Source of the DNA: Acidobacteriota bacterium | GTDB lineage: Bacteria; Acidobacteriota; Vicinamibacteria; Vicinamibacterales; JAKQTR01 | Reading direction: 5' to 3' | NCBI GenBank assembly: GCA_026393675.1 | Contig: JAPKZQ010000015.1 | Span: forward strand, 224,341 to 288,340 | Length of the DNA stretch: 64,000 nt | Shown here: positions 8,764 through 17,697 of the stretch, in pieces | How the letters are laid out: the number at the start of each line of letters is the position of its first letter | How positions within the stretch are numbered: the stretch's first letter is position 1 | Notes under the pieces: generated by a model | The model's database searches: none | What the model saw: the letters and a program-made list of their open reading frames with translations, nothing else | Told to the model about the DNA's origin: nothing | Made by a program: the position numbers and the translations under genes

Positions 8764-11700
8764 ATGTCATTGGTTGCCCGCTACATCAATCGTCCGCACC
8801 TGCTGACGTCCCTCGTCCTCCTGGCCGCCGTCGTCGGGTTGGTCGGCTATCGGCAGATGCCGGTCAATCTGTTTCCCGACTCCGAGCGGCCACAGATCGC
8901 CGTTGTCACCGTCGTGCCTGGGGCGTCGGCCGAGGATGTGGAAGCCGAGGTCAGCCGGCTCATCGAGAAGGAGTTGTCCACGATCGAGCAGGTTCGGCGC
9001 GTCACGTCGGTGAGCAAGGACGAAGCCTCGACCGTCACGGCCGAATTCGAATATGCCAAGGGACTCGACTCGGCCGCCACCGACGTCGGCAATGCGCTGC
9101 AGAAGGTCAAGGCGGCGTTGCCCGAGACGGCGCGCTCACCGGTGCTCTTCAAGCTTTCGTCGGCCACACCGGCCGTCGTCACGCTGGCGCTGCGCCCGAA
9201 AGCGGGTTCGCCCCTCGACCTGGCGACGGTGCGGGAACTCGCCGACAACGCGATCAAGGAGCGACTGTTGCAGCTGCCGGAGGTGGCAAACGCGGAGGTC
9301 TTCGGTGCCCACAACCCGATCATCCGGGTATCGCTTGACCGCGACCGACTCGAACGCTACCGATTGACCCCGCTGGACGTGCGCCAGGCGCTGGTGGCCT
9401 TCAACGCCAACCAGCCGCTCGGCCTCCTCACGGCCTCCGACAGCCAGTTCCTGCTCAAACGCACCGGCCAACTCCGGAGCGCGCGGGAGGTCGGGCTGAT
9501 TCCGATCGGCCAGCGGCCGGGCGGGACGGTCCATCTGGGCGACATCGCGGACATCCGACTCGGCACTCAGGAAGCGCAGAGCGCCTATCATGCCAACGGC
9601 CAGCCGGCGATCGCGATCAACTTGCAGCGCAGTCCTGCGGGAAACGCCTTGCGCACGATCGCGGACGTGGCCGGCCTGCTGCCTGAGCTCGAGCGGTCGT
9701 ATCCCGGCATCGAGTTTTCGATCCCGGACAGCCAAAGCGAGCTCATCCAGCGGGCGGTCGGCAACATGCTCGACGCGCTGAGGGACGCCGTCATCATGAC
9801 GGTGCTTGTGATCTTCCTGTTTCTGGCGGACTGGCGGGGTATGACGCTGGCGGCCGTCTCGATCCCGTTCACCTACCTCCTCACGTTCGCGGGCATGTGG
9901 CTCGGTGGCTACGAGTTCAACATGGTCACGCTCACCGCCATCATCGTGGCCGTCGGCATGCTCCTGGACGATGCCATCGTCGTGCTCGAGAACATCGAGC
10001 GGCACTACCATGAGGCCGGGCGTGACGCGAAGGACGCCGTCGTGGGCGGGACCGAAGAGGTGATGGTCGCGATCTTCTCGGGAACGTACGCCACCGTCAT
10101 GGTGCTTCTCCCCATCATTTTCATCGGCGGCTACGTGCAAACGGTCATGCGGCCGCTGGCAGTCACGCTCTCGATCGCGCTTGTGGCGTCCTACGTCGTC
10201 TCGGTGACCGTGATTCCACTGCTCGCGCCGGTCCTGCTGCGGCGGCGCGCCGGTGCCGCGCGGAATCGGTTCGAGCGGGTGGTAGCGCTCTTCGACGAGC
10301 GCGTCATCAGTCCGATCCGCGACTTCTATGTTCGCCTCACTGCCCTTGCGCTTCGTCACCGTGGACTGGTGATTATCGCCGGCCTCGTCCTGTTCGCCGT
10401 CTCCGTGCGCCAGATGCCCCTCATCGGCCGCGATCTGATGCCACCGATGGATTCGGGGATCATCAAGGTCGTCTTCGAGGTCGACTCGAACAGCTCGCTC
10501 GCCGGGGCAGAACGGACGCTGTCACGTCTCGAACAGGTCATTCGAGGGCGATCCGAGGTCACCTCGGTATCCTCGGTGATTGGCTCGGAGCCGGCGGTCA
10601 TCTCGTTCGGCGGCGGCCGGCTTCCACAGCAAGGAGTGGTCACCGTACATCTGGTGGACCGCTTCAACCGCAAGGCGTCGATCTGGGACGTCGAAGACGA
10701 TCTGCGCGCGAAGATGCAAGGGATCCCGGGCCTCAAGGCGGTGGACGTCTACGATTTCGGTGCCACGCCGCTCTCGACGATTCGCGCTCCCGTCGATGTG
10801 ATGATCTCCGGGCCGGACATGGCGACGCTCGACCGCCTCGGGGCCGACGTGGAGCGCCGTTTGCGCACCCGCGTCCGGGGACTCACCTCGGTCAGCCGCT
10901 CGTGGCGTCTTGACAGCTATGAAACGCGGTTCTCGGCCGATCCCGAGAAGTTGGCACTCTACGGGCTCTCGCCCGCCGTGCTGAGCGCGCAATTGCAGGG
11001 CGCGGTTCGCGGCGTTCCGGCCTCGATCTATCGCATCGCGAGCGAAGACGGACTTCCCATCTGGGTGCAGATGGCGCCGACCGACCGCCAGGGTTCGGAA
11101 CAGCTGGAGAGCTACCCCGTGAGCACGCCACGCGGGACGATTCCGCTGGGCGCGCTGGGTGTGTTTGCGCGCCAGCCGGCAGCGGCCCTGATCACCCGTC
11201 AGGGCCTCGAGCGAACCATTGACGTCCAGGCGTACCGCGGCCGACGTCCCATCTCGCACCTGCAGGAAGATGTCGAGGCGGCACTGGACGGCCTCGTGCT
11301 TCCCCCCGGCTATCGCATCGACCACGAAGGGGAGATCAAGCAGATGGACGAGTCCTTCAAGCGCCTGGCGATGGCCCTCGCGCTGGGGCTCGTGCTGCTC
11401 TACTTCTCACTGGTGCCCGCGTTCAAGTCGTGGCTGCACCCGCTCACGATCATGTCGGCGATCCCGCTGGCGCTCATCGGGGCGGCGTGGAGCATGCTCG
11501 CGGCCGGGAAGCACAGCTGCATGCCGGCCTTCATGGGCCTCATCCTGCTGGCGGGGATCGTCGTCAAGAACTCGATCCTGCTCATCGACTTTATCGCCGT
11601 TGCCCGTGAGCAGGGTGACTCCACCATCGACGCCCTCGTCGGCGCGGTGCGCGTTCGCACGCGGCCGATCCTGATGACGGCCGTCGGCACGTCGGTCGGC

Positions 11701-11901
11701 ATGATCCCGATCGCCGCCGAGTGGGCCATCGGGCTCGAACGACTCTCCCCACTCGCGATCATCGCCATCGGCGGGCTGATGGTCTCGACGTTCCTGACCA
11801 TGGTCTACGTGCCCGTGGTGTACTCGCTCTTCGAGGACGCAGAGACAGCGGTGCGCCGGCTGCGCGAGCCCAAGACCGCAGGGGCAGACGAGCGGGTGTG
11901 A
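8764..11901 (+). CDS. RND multidrug efflux pump, inner-membrane transporter
   Basis: 1045 residues, the usual length of HAE-type RND pumps, with 12 transmembrane helices and two large periplasmic loops. Helix 4 contains the proton-relay acids in GMLLDDAIVVLEN. The N-terminal helix is followed by NLFPDSERPQI, typical of the family. As the last gene of the TetR-tolC-MFP-RND unit it exports hydrophobic compounds using the proton gradient; substrate unknown. Stops at 11901, convergent with the oxidase gene at 11995. Confidence 0.93.
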   Translation: MSLVARYINRPHLLTSLVLLAAVVGLVGYRQMPVNLFPDSERPQIAVVTVVPGASAEDVEAEVSRLIEKELSTIEQVRRVTSVSKDEASTVTAEFEYAKGLDSAATDVGNALQKVKAALPETARSPVLFKLSSATPAVVTLALRPKAGSPLDLATVRELADNAIKERLLQLPEVANAEVFGAHNPIIRVSLDRDRLERYRLTPLDVRQALVAFNANQPLGLLTASDSQFLLKRTGQLRSAREVGLIPIGQRPGGTVHLGDIADIRLGTQEAQSAYHANGQPAIAINLQRSPAGNALRTIADVAGLLPELERSYPGIEFSIPDSQSELIQRAVGNMLDALRDAVIMTVLVIFLFLADWRGMTLAAVSIPFTYLLTFAGMWLGGYEFNMVTLTAIIVAVGMLLDDAIVVLENIERHYHEAGRDAKDAVVGGTEEVMVAIFSGTYATVMVLLPIIFIGGYVQTVMRPLAVTLSIALVASYVVSVTVIPLLAPVLLRRRAGAARNRFERVVALFDERVISPIRDFYVRLTALALRHRGLVIIAGLVLFAVSVRQMPLIGRDLMPPMDSGIIKVVFEVDSNSSLAGAERTLSRLEQVIRGRSEVTSVSSVIGSEPAVISFGGGRLPQQGVVTVHLVDRFNRKASIWDVEDDLRAKMQGIPGLKAVDVYDFGATPLSTIRAPVDVMISGPDMATLDRLGADVERRLRTRVRGLTSVSRSWRLDSYETRFSADPEKLALYGLSPAVLSAQLQGAVRGVPASIYRIASEDGLPIWVQMAPTDRQGSEQLESYPVSTPRGTIPLGALGVFARQPAAALITRQGLERTIDVQAYRGRRPISHLQEDVEAALDGLVLPPGYRIDHEGEIKQMDESFKRLAMALALGLVLLYFSLVPAFKSWLHPLTIMSAIPLALIGAAWSMLAAGKHSCMPAFMGLILLAGIVVKNSILLIDFIAVAREQGDSTIDALVGAVRVRTRPILMTAVGTSVGMIPIAAEWAIGLERLSPLAIIAIGGLMVSTFLTMVYVPVVYSLFEDAETAVRRLREPKTAGADERV

Positions 11902-11913
11902 CCGATCGGGATC

Positions 11914-11929
11914 CGCCGGCTCGCCGGCG
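11914..11929. terminator. GC hairpin between convergent genes
   Basis: CGCCGGC, loop TC, GCCGGCG: a perfect 7-bp stem 13 nt after the RND stop, without a T run. Possibly a weak bidirectional terminator between the pump and the convergent oxidase operon. Confidence 0.35.
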
Positions 11930-11994
11930 CCGCGAATCGTCTGGTTCCCCACGCGGCATTGCCGGACCCGCGCCGGAATGAAACCGGTTTCGTC

Positions 11995-13641
11995 TTAGTT
12001 GGCCGGCACGGGCTCCTTGGTGTCGAGCTTCGATGGCGTGAATATCTCGAGGATGCCCTTCAGCCCGAGGCTCATCACGATGTTGTAGAAGAACGCCAGG
12101 AACGCGAACAGCAGCAGTGAGCCGGAGAGCGCCGCGAGGATCATGTAGACATTGAACTCCCCGTTCACGTACAACGAACGCCGCAGCATGCCCTGCAACC
12201 CCGCCATGCCCATGAACGCGCCCATGCCGATGCCGCCGAGCAGGTGCGCCCAGAAATGGAAGACCGCGAGTTTCTCGCTGTAGAGCTTCGCCCCGTTGGT
12301 CACGATCGGGAAGAGCAGGTAGATCACCGAATAGAGGGTCATTGTCAGTCCGACCAGCACGGCGACGTGTACGTGCGGGCCGACGATCCACTGCGTATTG
12401 TGGAGGATCCTGTTCAACCCCAGGTCCGCCTGCATGATGCCCGCGGGAACGGCCAGCGCGAAACCGAGCAGGCCGCCGAGCAGGAACTTGAGCGGGTGCG
12501 TCATCTTCAACGGCCTGGCGCTCCACAACGTGGCGAGCGTGATGAAGAAGGCGAGCCCTTGCGTGATCAACTCGAACGCGGTGACCATCTCTCCGGACAC
12601 CGTCTTGAGTATTGCTGGCTGTGCCTGGTCGGACATCAGGTGATGGGACCACACGGTCCACGACACCACCAGTTCCACAAACAGTGCGGCACGGGCGATG
12701 TTCTCCATGTAGAGCTTCTTCCCCGTGATGAGCGTGGCGAGGAGGTACCACGTGCCTGCCACGAAGATCAGCACCAGGCCGTCTGCGATAAGGTCCAGTC
12801 CCCACCAGAACCAGTTCTTGTAGAGCAGTGCGTCCACCGCGCTGTGTTTCAGGTCGTGCCCGAGTAACGCGGCAACCATGTACACCAGGATGAGTACCCC
12901 GGTGAACAGGATGACCCCCGCGTTAAACGCGGTGTCCACCGTGCCGAGTGCGATCGCCGCGATGGGCAGGGAAACCAGGTGCTCCTTCTTCTTCCTGGAG
13001 AAGAACGCCTGCAAGCCGCTCAGGCCCAAAGCCGAGCCGAGCAGCGCGCCCACGGGCTGCTTGTCCCATCCCTTGGGCGTATACGAAATCGTCTTGAAGA
13101 TATTGAGGACAAAGCACACCGTCCCGACCATGACGATGGCGATGCCGACGATGAAGAAGATCCCACCCCAGAGGCTGAACTGCGTGAAGTCTGCCGGAAG
13201 GGGCCAGTACAGCGTGTAGAGGGGGGCGTATTCAGAGAGAAAACCAGCGAACCAGAAGGTGAACGTGCCGACGGCCAGAAGCCCGCAGGTCCAGTTCGCG
13301 AGCGGGATGCTCCACAACGGCTTCTTCATCAAGAAGGGCACGAGGAAGAGGAATGCGCCGAAGACGATCGAGTAGCTTGACCCGAAGATCCCGACCAGGG
13401 GATGGGCCGTCATAATGGCGAAGAACTGCTGCGTCGACACCGTTGGGATCGGCGTGACCTCGTACAGCCGCATGATCATGCCTTCGATGACCGCGAAGCC
13501 GTAGTAGACGAGCCCGACGACAACGAAGCGGAGGATCATCTTCTGCATCGGCGTGAGCGTGGCCGGCTTGAACGACTCCTGCTCGCCGTGAACGAGGGTA
13601 TGGATGAAGTTCATGGTGTAGCTCGCTGGAATGATGAACAT
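11995..13641 (-). CDS. variant heme-copper oxidase/NO-reductase-like catalytic subunit I
   Basis: 548 residues, about 12-14 transmembrane helices. Low-spin heme ligands (H80 in TAHPLVG, H425) and the high-spin heme ligand (H423, GPHVH) are present, as is the CuB His pair (H333/H334, WSHHL). But where ordinary oxidases have the CuB histidine and cross-linked tyrosine (HPEVY), this protein aligns without gaps as D283-L-I-A-D287: His is replaced by Asp and Tyr is lost. Loss of the Tyr and replacement of a histidine by a carboxylate are features reported for NO reductases derived from oxygen reductases (the eNOR/sNOR/gNOR/nNOR groups). It may therefore reduce NO rather than O2; the exact family is uncertain. 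Translated just after subunit II (4-nt gap). Confidence 0.82.
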   Translation of the reverse strand: MFIIPASYTMNFIHTLVHGEQESFKPATLTPMQKMILRFVVVGLVYYGFAVIEGMIMRLYEVTPIPTVSTQQFFAIMTAHPLVGIFGSSYSIVFGAFLFLVPFLMKKPLWSIPLANWTCGLLAVGTFTFWFAGFLSEYAPLYTLYWPLPADFTQFSLWGGIFFIVGIAIVMVGTVCFVLNIFKTISYTPKGWDKQPVGALLGSALGLSGLQAFFSRKKKEHLVSLPIAAIALGTVDTAFNAGVILFTGVLILVYMVAALLGHDLKHSAVDALLYKNWFWWGLDLIADGLVLIFVAGTWYLLATLITGKKLYMENIARAALFVELVVSWTVWSHHLMSDQAQPAILKTVSGEMVTAFELITQGLAFFITLATLWSARPLKMTHPLKFLLGGLLGFALAVPAGIMQADLGLNRILHNTQWIVGPHVHVAVLVGLTMTLYSVIYLLFPIVTNGAKLYSEKLAVFHFWAHLLGGIGMGAFMGMAGLQGMLRRSLYVNGEFNVYMILAALSGSLLLFAFLAFFYNIVMSLGLKGILEIFTPSKLDTKEPVPAN

Positions 13642-13645
13642 CGGG

Positions 13646-14212
13646 TCAGTTGGTGCTGCTCTTCTCGCACGACACGACGACGACGTCCTTCAGGGTCATG
13701 TCGACCCCTGCGGGACCCGAGTACTCTGTGGAACGGATGGTGTAGACACCGGGCGTGTGGAACTGCCATAGGATGTCGTTCTTGTGTCCGGGCACCACCT
13801 GCATCTGGAAGAGCATCGAGTGGTCGTTCCGAAACAGGCCGAATCCGTACGTCAAATCGTTCGACGTCACATTGAAGAGCACCTTCTCGTTGCAGGCGAT
13901 GAGAAGCTTCTCCGATGGCAGCTGAAACGTGTGCGAGGCCACACCGATGTTGAACACCTTGTCCGGCGTGATGGTTGCCCGGTGCATATCCATCGGCTTC
14001 CAGGGAATGGTGTAGTAGGTGATGACATGGAGTGAGAAGCCAAGCACGACGAGGAAGGTGACGAACGAATAGAAGAGCGCAGGCTTCACGCTGCTGCTCT
14101 TCCCTTCCTGCGTCACGCGCCTCGCGAACCAGCCCATCACCAGCATCATGGCGAGGACATAGAACGTGTAGGCCAGCGTCTGCCCCCACAGGACGGTCGT
14201 CGAATCAACCAT
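13646..14212 (-). CDS. CuA-less cupredoxin-like subunit II of the variant heme-copper enzyme
   Basis: 188 residues from the ATG at 14212, which has a GGGAGAG ribosome site; a longer in-frame start (14251) has none. Two transmembrane helices are followed by a periplasmic cupredoxin fold. The usual CuA motif (CxExCGxxHxxM) reads STEYSGPAGVDM at residues 161-172, and the first His (DVIH) is replaced by Tyr (DLTY, ~119-122), so every CuA ligand but the Met is missing. It cannot hold CuA; electrons must arrive from quinol or another donor. First gene of a two-gene operon with the catalytic subunit. Confidence 0.82.
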   Translation of the reverse strand: MVDSTTVLWGQTLAYTFYVLAMMLVMGWFARRVTQEGKSSSVKPALFYSFVTFLVVLGFSLHVITYYTIPWKPMDMHRATITPDKVFNIGVASHTFQLPSEKLLIACNEKVLFNVTSNDLTYGFGLFRNDHSMLFQMQVVPGHKNDILWQFHTPGVYTIRSTEYSGPAGVDMTLKDVVVVSCEKSSTN

Positions 14213-14429
14213 GTCGATCTCTCCCTCAGCTGGCGGGGGCACGCATATCATAACTCCAGACGTGACCGAGCTGGCGTCCAGTTCGCGGAACTGCTATTCC
14301 TCCTCCGGCGGCACCATCCGTTCCTCGGCTGTGGGCCAGAACCGACTCAATGCTGAGGGCCGGGTGGTAGCAGAAGAAGGGGATCTCAATTGAAAGCTGA
14401 GAGAATGTGTCGATGCAGAAACCTCAGCG

Positions 14430-14455
14430 ATACACGGAGGATCTCGGTGTATAAC
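14430..14455 (+). promoter_or_regulatory. inverted-repeat operator overlapping a -10 box
   Basis: Arms ATACACGGAG (14430-14439) and CTCGGTGTAT (14443-14452) pair at nine of ten positions around a 3-nt centre. The right arm overlaps TATAAC (14450-14455), a plausible -10 of the ABM-domain gene 55 bp downstream. The arrangement fits a repressor site; the regulator is not identifiable. The rest of 14213-14509, between the divergent oxidase and ABM genes, shows no other clear signal. Confidence 0.5.
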
Positions 14456-14509
14456 TAACGCATCCCGGATGGCCAAAATGGAAATGTCGGATAAAAGGAG
14501 GCAAGAGTC

Positions 14510-14800
14510 ATGTTTGTCGTTATCATCAATTTCCCACCGATTAAGACAGGAAAGGATGCTGAGTTTCGTGAGTGGTTTGTCCAGGCAAACAAGGAGTTTG
14601 CAAACTACAAGGGATTTGTCAGCCAACGACTCCTGAAACCCATCAAGGGTGGCAACTATGCTGCCATCGTGGAACATGAGAGCCATGAAACCTTCACGGC
14701 CATGCATAATAGCCCCGCTCACGCTGAGGCCAGCAAGCGTGTCGAAGCCATGCTTGACGGCAGCCGATCTCCTCAGTTTTACGAGGTGATTGTGGGTTGA
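14510..14800 (+). CDS. antibiotic-biosynthesis-monooxygenase (ABM) domain protein
   Basis: 96 residues, one ferredoxin-like ABM fold, the size of small monooxygenases or heme-binding dimeric proteins of this family. Preceded by a strong AAAAGGAGG ribosome site. Base composition is clearly less GC-rich than neighbours, suggesting recent transfer. It is divergent from the variant oxidase operon and has its own putative operator. Substrate unknown. Confidence 0.82.
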   Translation: MFVVIINFPPIKTGKDAEFREWFVQANKEFANYKGFVSQRLLKPIKGGNYAAIVEHESHETFTAMHNSPAHAEASKRVEAMLDGSRSPQFYEVIVG

Positions 14801-14866
14801 TAGTAAGTTGGCACGAGGTCGGATGGAGCGGACGCGAAGGCCGCAATCATTGAGAACGGGTTGACC

Positions 14867-15007
14867 TCACAGAAGATCACCCGTCCGCGGCCGTCGTGTA
14901 CGCGTCGAGGCGCGTGCCAGGTCGAGCGTTGCCATCACGTCCGTGGCCTGCATCGTCGGCCGCAGCGTCCACGCCAGGATGTAGCGCGAGTAGTCATCGA
15001 GCCTCAT
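14867..15007 (-). pseudogene. fragment of an IS transposase (rve integrase core)
   Basis: Reverse-strand reading from 15007 gives about 46 residues starting MRLDDYSRYILAWTLRPT, continuing DVMATLDLARAS. This is characteristic of the DDE integrase core near the first catalytic Asp in IS3-like transposases. It ends at a TGA (14867-14869) and has no upstream or downstream parts, so it is a relic. Too short to name the element. Confidence 0.7.
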
Positions 15008-15146
15008 ACGAAAGACCACTGACACCACCCGTCGTCGGCTCAGTCTCAGTGTATGCGCTGGTTCTGGGCTCCCTCAACGATTCACGCTCAATGCCGTTGG
15101 CGAGCGCAGGCTGGAGAACCGTCGTCCCCTTCGCCACAACGACGCG

Positions 15147-15215
15147 CTCCGCCCGAGCCCACGCGGCCTCGGATGCCAGGGCGCGGAGCACGAAAACGAC
15201 CACGGCGAGCGCCAG
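15147..15215 (-). pseudogene. norB (quinol NO reductase) gene fragment
   Basis: About 69 nt nearly identical (roughly nine in ten bases) to 17986-18054 inside the norB gene; it still encodes VVFVLRALASEAAWARAER versus VVFGLRALASEAAWARAER. The fragment ends precisely where the duplicated cupin cassette begins, at a shared AGCGCCAG. Confidence 0.75.
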
Positions 15216-15680
15216 TGAAGATCCGGTCCGGCGCTGAGAAGGCTGTGTGCGAGCCGTTCAACGCTCGCCTCGACAAGGAAGGAAGACCCGATGCCCACAA
15301 CGACCCAGATGATTCCGGCAGCCGAGGCGCTGCTGCTTCAGTCGCTCGTCAGCCCCACCGAACAGGGAATAGCCAGTCGCGTGCTGGCAAAGACCAGTGG
15401 CGGCAACGTCACACTCTTCGCGTTCGACGGGGGGCAGGGACTCACCGAGCACACGTCGCCGTTTGATGCGCTCGTGATGGTCCTCGAAGGATCTCTCACC
15501 CTCACGATCGGCGGCTCGCCAGTTCGCGCGACGCCGGGCACGATCGTGCGCATGCCCGCCGACGTCCCGCACGCGCTCGATGCGCCTGAGCCGGCTCGAA
15601 TGCTGCTCATCATGTTGCGAGACCCCAAGGTGGCGTAGCTTCCACGGCATCGCGCCCTTTCGCTCGATGCCGCAGCGGCT
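15208..15680 (+). repeat. dispersed direct repeat, copy 2 (cupin cassette)
   Basis: Second copy of the segment at 4943-5420, in the same orientation about 10.3 kb away. The left end is at the AGCGCCAG microhomology shared with the norB fragment; similarity runs about 40 nt past the cupin stop. Confidence 0.85.
15291..15638 (+). CDS. small single-domain cupin protein (copy 2)
   Basis: 115 residues, six substitutions from the copy at 5026 (S2P, H25Q, I40V, A47G, T76S, I78V), all mild except the His to Gln. Same AAGGAAG ribosome site and cupin motifs. An intact reading frame in both copies suggests the duplication is recent or both are kept by selection. It sits between a transposase/norB scrapyard and an MFS gene. 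Confidence 0.82.
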   Translation: MPTTTQMIPAAEALLLQSLVSPTEQGIASRVLAKTSGGNVTLFAFDGGQGLTEHTSPFDALVMVLEGSLTLTIGGSPVRATPGTIVRMPADVPHALDAPEPARMLLIMLRDPKVA

Positions 15681-15720
15681 CCTGGTCAATGTCTCCCGTC
15701 ACCAGGATGGGCAATCGACC

Positions 15721-16914
15721 ATGAAGAATCGTGACGCACCCCTGCCGGAGAAGACCGTTCTAGGCGTGCACCGCGGCATCTTCATGTTGGGACTTGTCAG
15801 CTTCCTTACTGACCTCAGCTCGGAGATGATCTTCTCCGTATTCTCTGTATTCCTCATCGCAATTCTGGGCGCCTCGGCGGCACTTCTTGGGATTATCGAG
15901 GGAATAGCGGACTTTGCCGCCTCGTCGCTCGATTACGTGGCCGGCTTTGTCTCCGACCGAACCGGCAAGCGGAAGACCCTCACTATCCTGGGCTACGCGT
16001 TCTCGACGCTGGCTAAGATGATCATCGCGCTTCAGAGCACGCTGTTCTCGGCCGCCGTGTTCCGCGTGATCGAGCGCCTCGGGAAGTCCTTCCGCGGCGC
16101 TCCGCGTGATGCCTGGATCTCATCGATGGCGGCCCAGAAGAATGCCGGCTTTTCTTTTGGAGTCCACAAGGCCATGGACAAGTCGGGGGCGATCCTCGGC
16201 CCAATTGCCGCCTACTTCATTCTGGACCGTCTGGGCGAGGCCGCCTCGACGTTCAAGATCCTATTCCTGGTGGCCCTCGTCCCTGCGGCGTTGGCCGTAC
16301 TGCTCCTCTTCTTCATCAGTGAAAGACCCGTCCCACCCGCCGAGAGAGAGAACGTCTTCAGGGCGTACAGAACATTCGGCCCCGATTTCAAGCATTACCT
16401 GTTCACCGCTGGACTCTTTTCCCTGGCCTATTTCAGCTTCGGTTTCCTGCTGCTCAAGGCTTACAGCGTCGGCTTCGCCATTCAGAGCGTTACCCTGCTC
16501 TACGCGCTGTACAACGTGTCCTTTGTGATCGCCGCGCCGCTGTTGGGAAAGCTGGGTGACCACGTAGGTAGGCGCAAGATCATCGCTCTCGAATACGTCC
16601 TGTATCTCTTGATGTGTGTGGGCTTTATCTTCGCCTCGGCGAAATGGCAGGTCGTGGCGCTGTTTCTCGTCTTCGGCGTCTTCTACGCCATCGATGAAAG
16701 TCAGAGTAAGGCCTACATCACCGACATGGAAAAGACAAGAAGAGGCACAGCCATCGGCGCCTATAGCTTCTTCACGGGTCTGGTCTACCTTCCAGCGTCG
16801 ATCATTGCCGGCGCGCTCTGGAAGATCAACCCGAGCTACGCCTTCGGGTTCGCCGGAATCACCTCCGCGGCAGCGTTTGTGTTCTTCGTTTCGCGCAGAG
16901 CCAAGAACCGATGA
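15721..16914 (+). CDS. major facilitator superfamily transporter
   Basis: 397 residues from the ATG at 15721; an earlier frame start (15580) would overlap the cupin gene. Twelve predicted helices, with the MFS loop motif between helices 2 and 3 (GFVSDRTGKRK) and a second version between helices 8 and 9 (GKLGDHVGRRK). Substrate cannot be inferred. No strong ribosome site. Base composition somewhat lower in GC than the RND operon. Confidence 0.85.
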   Translation: MKNRDAPLPEKTVLGVHRGIFMLGLVSFLTDLSSEMIFSVFSVFLIAILGASAALLGIIEGIADFAASSLDYVAGFVSDRTGKRKTLTILGYAFSTLAKMIIALQSTLFSAAVFRVIERLGKSFRGAPRDAWISSMAAQKNAGFSFGVHKAMDKSGAILGPIAAYFILDRLGEAASTFKILFLVALVPAALAVLLLFFISERPVPPAERENVFRAYRTFGPDFKHYLFTAGLFSLAYFSFGFLLLKAYSVGFAIQSVTLLYALYNVSFVIAAPLLGKLGDHVGRRKIIALEYVLYLLMCVGFIFASAKWQVVALFLVFGVFYAIDESQSKAYITDMEKTRRGTAIGAYSFFTGLVYLPASIIAGALWKINPSYAFGFAGITSAAAFVFFVSRRAKNR

Positions 16915-16978
16915 CCTCACCGCGAGTGATCCTGGCGCACGCGGTGCCGCAGCATACCTGCGGCTCCGGGTGGTGTGA

Positions 16979-17653
16979 CGGCGGACGTCCACGTCAGGCG
17001 ACCATCCGCCCGAGCCTCGGCGAATCTTCCAGTCGGAGACTGGCGGAACCGACTTGCGCTACAACCAGGACGGGAAGAACACCCCGCTCGTCCTCCCGCC
17101 AGCCTATGGTCTGGCGAAAGTCCAGAACGAAACGTACACCGCGGAAGGACCGATCTCCTATTGGAATGCCTACGTCGCCGTCACCCAAATGGGCGGGCAA
17201 GGCAACTTCTCCGATCCACGGCTCAAGATCGACGTCAAGCACTCGCCGGACATGGTCACGTCCAAACTCCCGGCGTTGCGCGCGTACCAGCACAGCCTGC
17301 CGGTCCCTCCACCTCCGGCCGGAAGCTTCGACGTCGCCAGCGCCAAGCGCGGCCGAGCGGTGTTCGACCGGACGTGCGCGAGTTGCCACGTCGGCGGGTC
17401 CGGCACAGACAATAACAGCGGGAAGATGCATCCGCCGTCGGATACGGGTGTCGACGGGGCGTACGCCGCACGCACGGCAAGTAAGGCGTACCGCACAACT
17501 CCCTTGCGCGCCCTGTGGCAACACGCGCCGTACTTCCACGATGGCAGCGCCGCGACGCTTGTCGACGTCGTCGCGCACTACAACCAGGTCCGAAAGCTCG
17601 GGCTCACGGCGGAGCGACAGCGAGAGCTCGTCGAGTATCTGAAGTCGCTCTGA
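16979..17653 (+). pseudogene. 5'-truncated cytochrome c (C-terminal part of a peroxidase-like multiheme protein)
   Basis: The open frame begins right after an in-frame TGA (16976-16978) and has no ATG; a TTG at 17054 is the first usable start, but homologous-looking sequence (IFQSETGGTDLRYNQDGKN) already precedes it. One CASCH heme motif is near the middle and the end has YFHDGSAATLVDVVAHYN, typical of the C-terminus of di-heme cytochrome c peroxidase-like proteins. The signal peptide and N-terminal part are missing, so this is probably a decayed gene rather than a functional cytochrome. Confidence 0.65.
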
Positions 17654-17665
17654 GCGTCAGGCGAG

Positions 17666-17697
17666 GGCGGCGTCCACAGGGCGCCGCCTGTCTACTT
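17666..17697 (+). terminator. probable intrinsic terminator
   Basis: Stem GGCGGCG / CGCCGCC with a 9-nt loop, followed by TGTCTACTTTATT, 12 nt after the cytochrome fragment stop and just before the convergent norB stop. Confidence 0.5.

Noticed and set aside
14213..14509. FNR/NnrR-type site before the variant oxidase
   Set aside because: No TTGAT-N4-ATCAA-like match; only the ABM-gene inverted repeat stands out.
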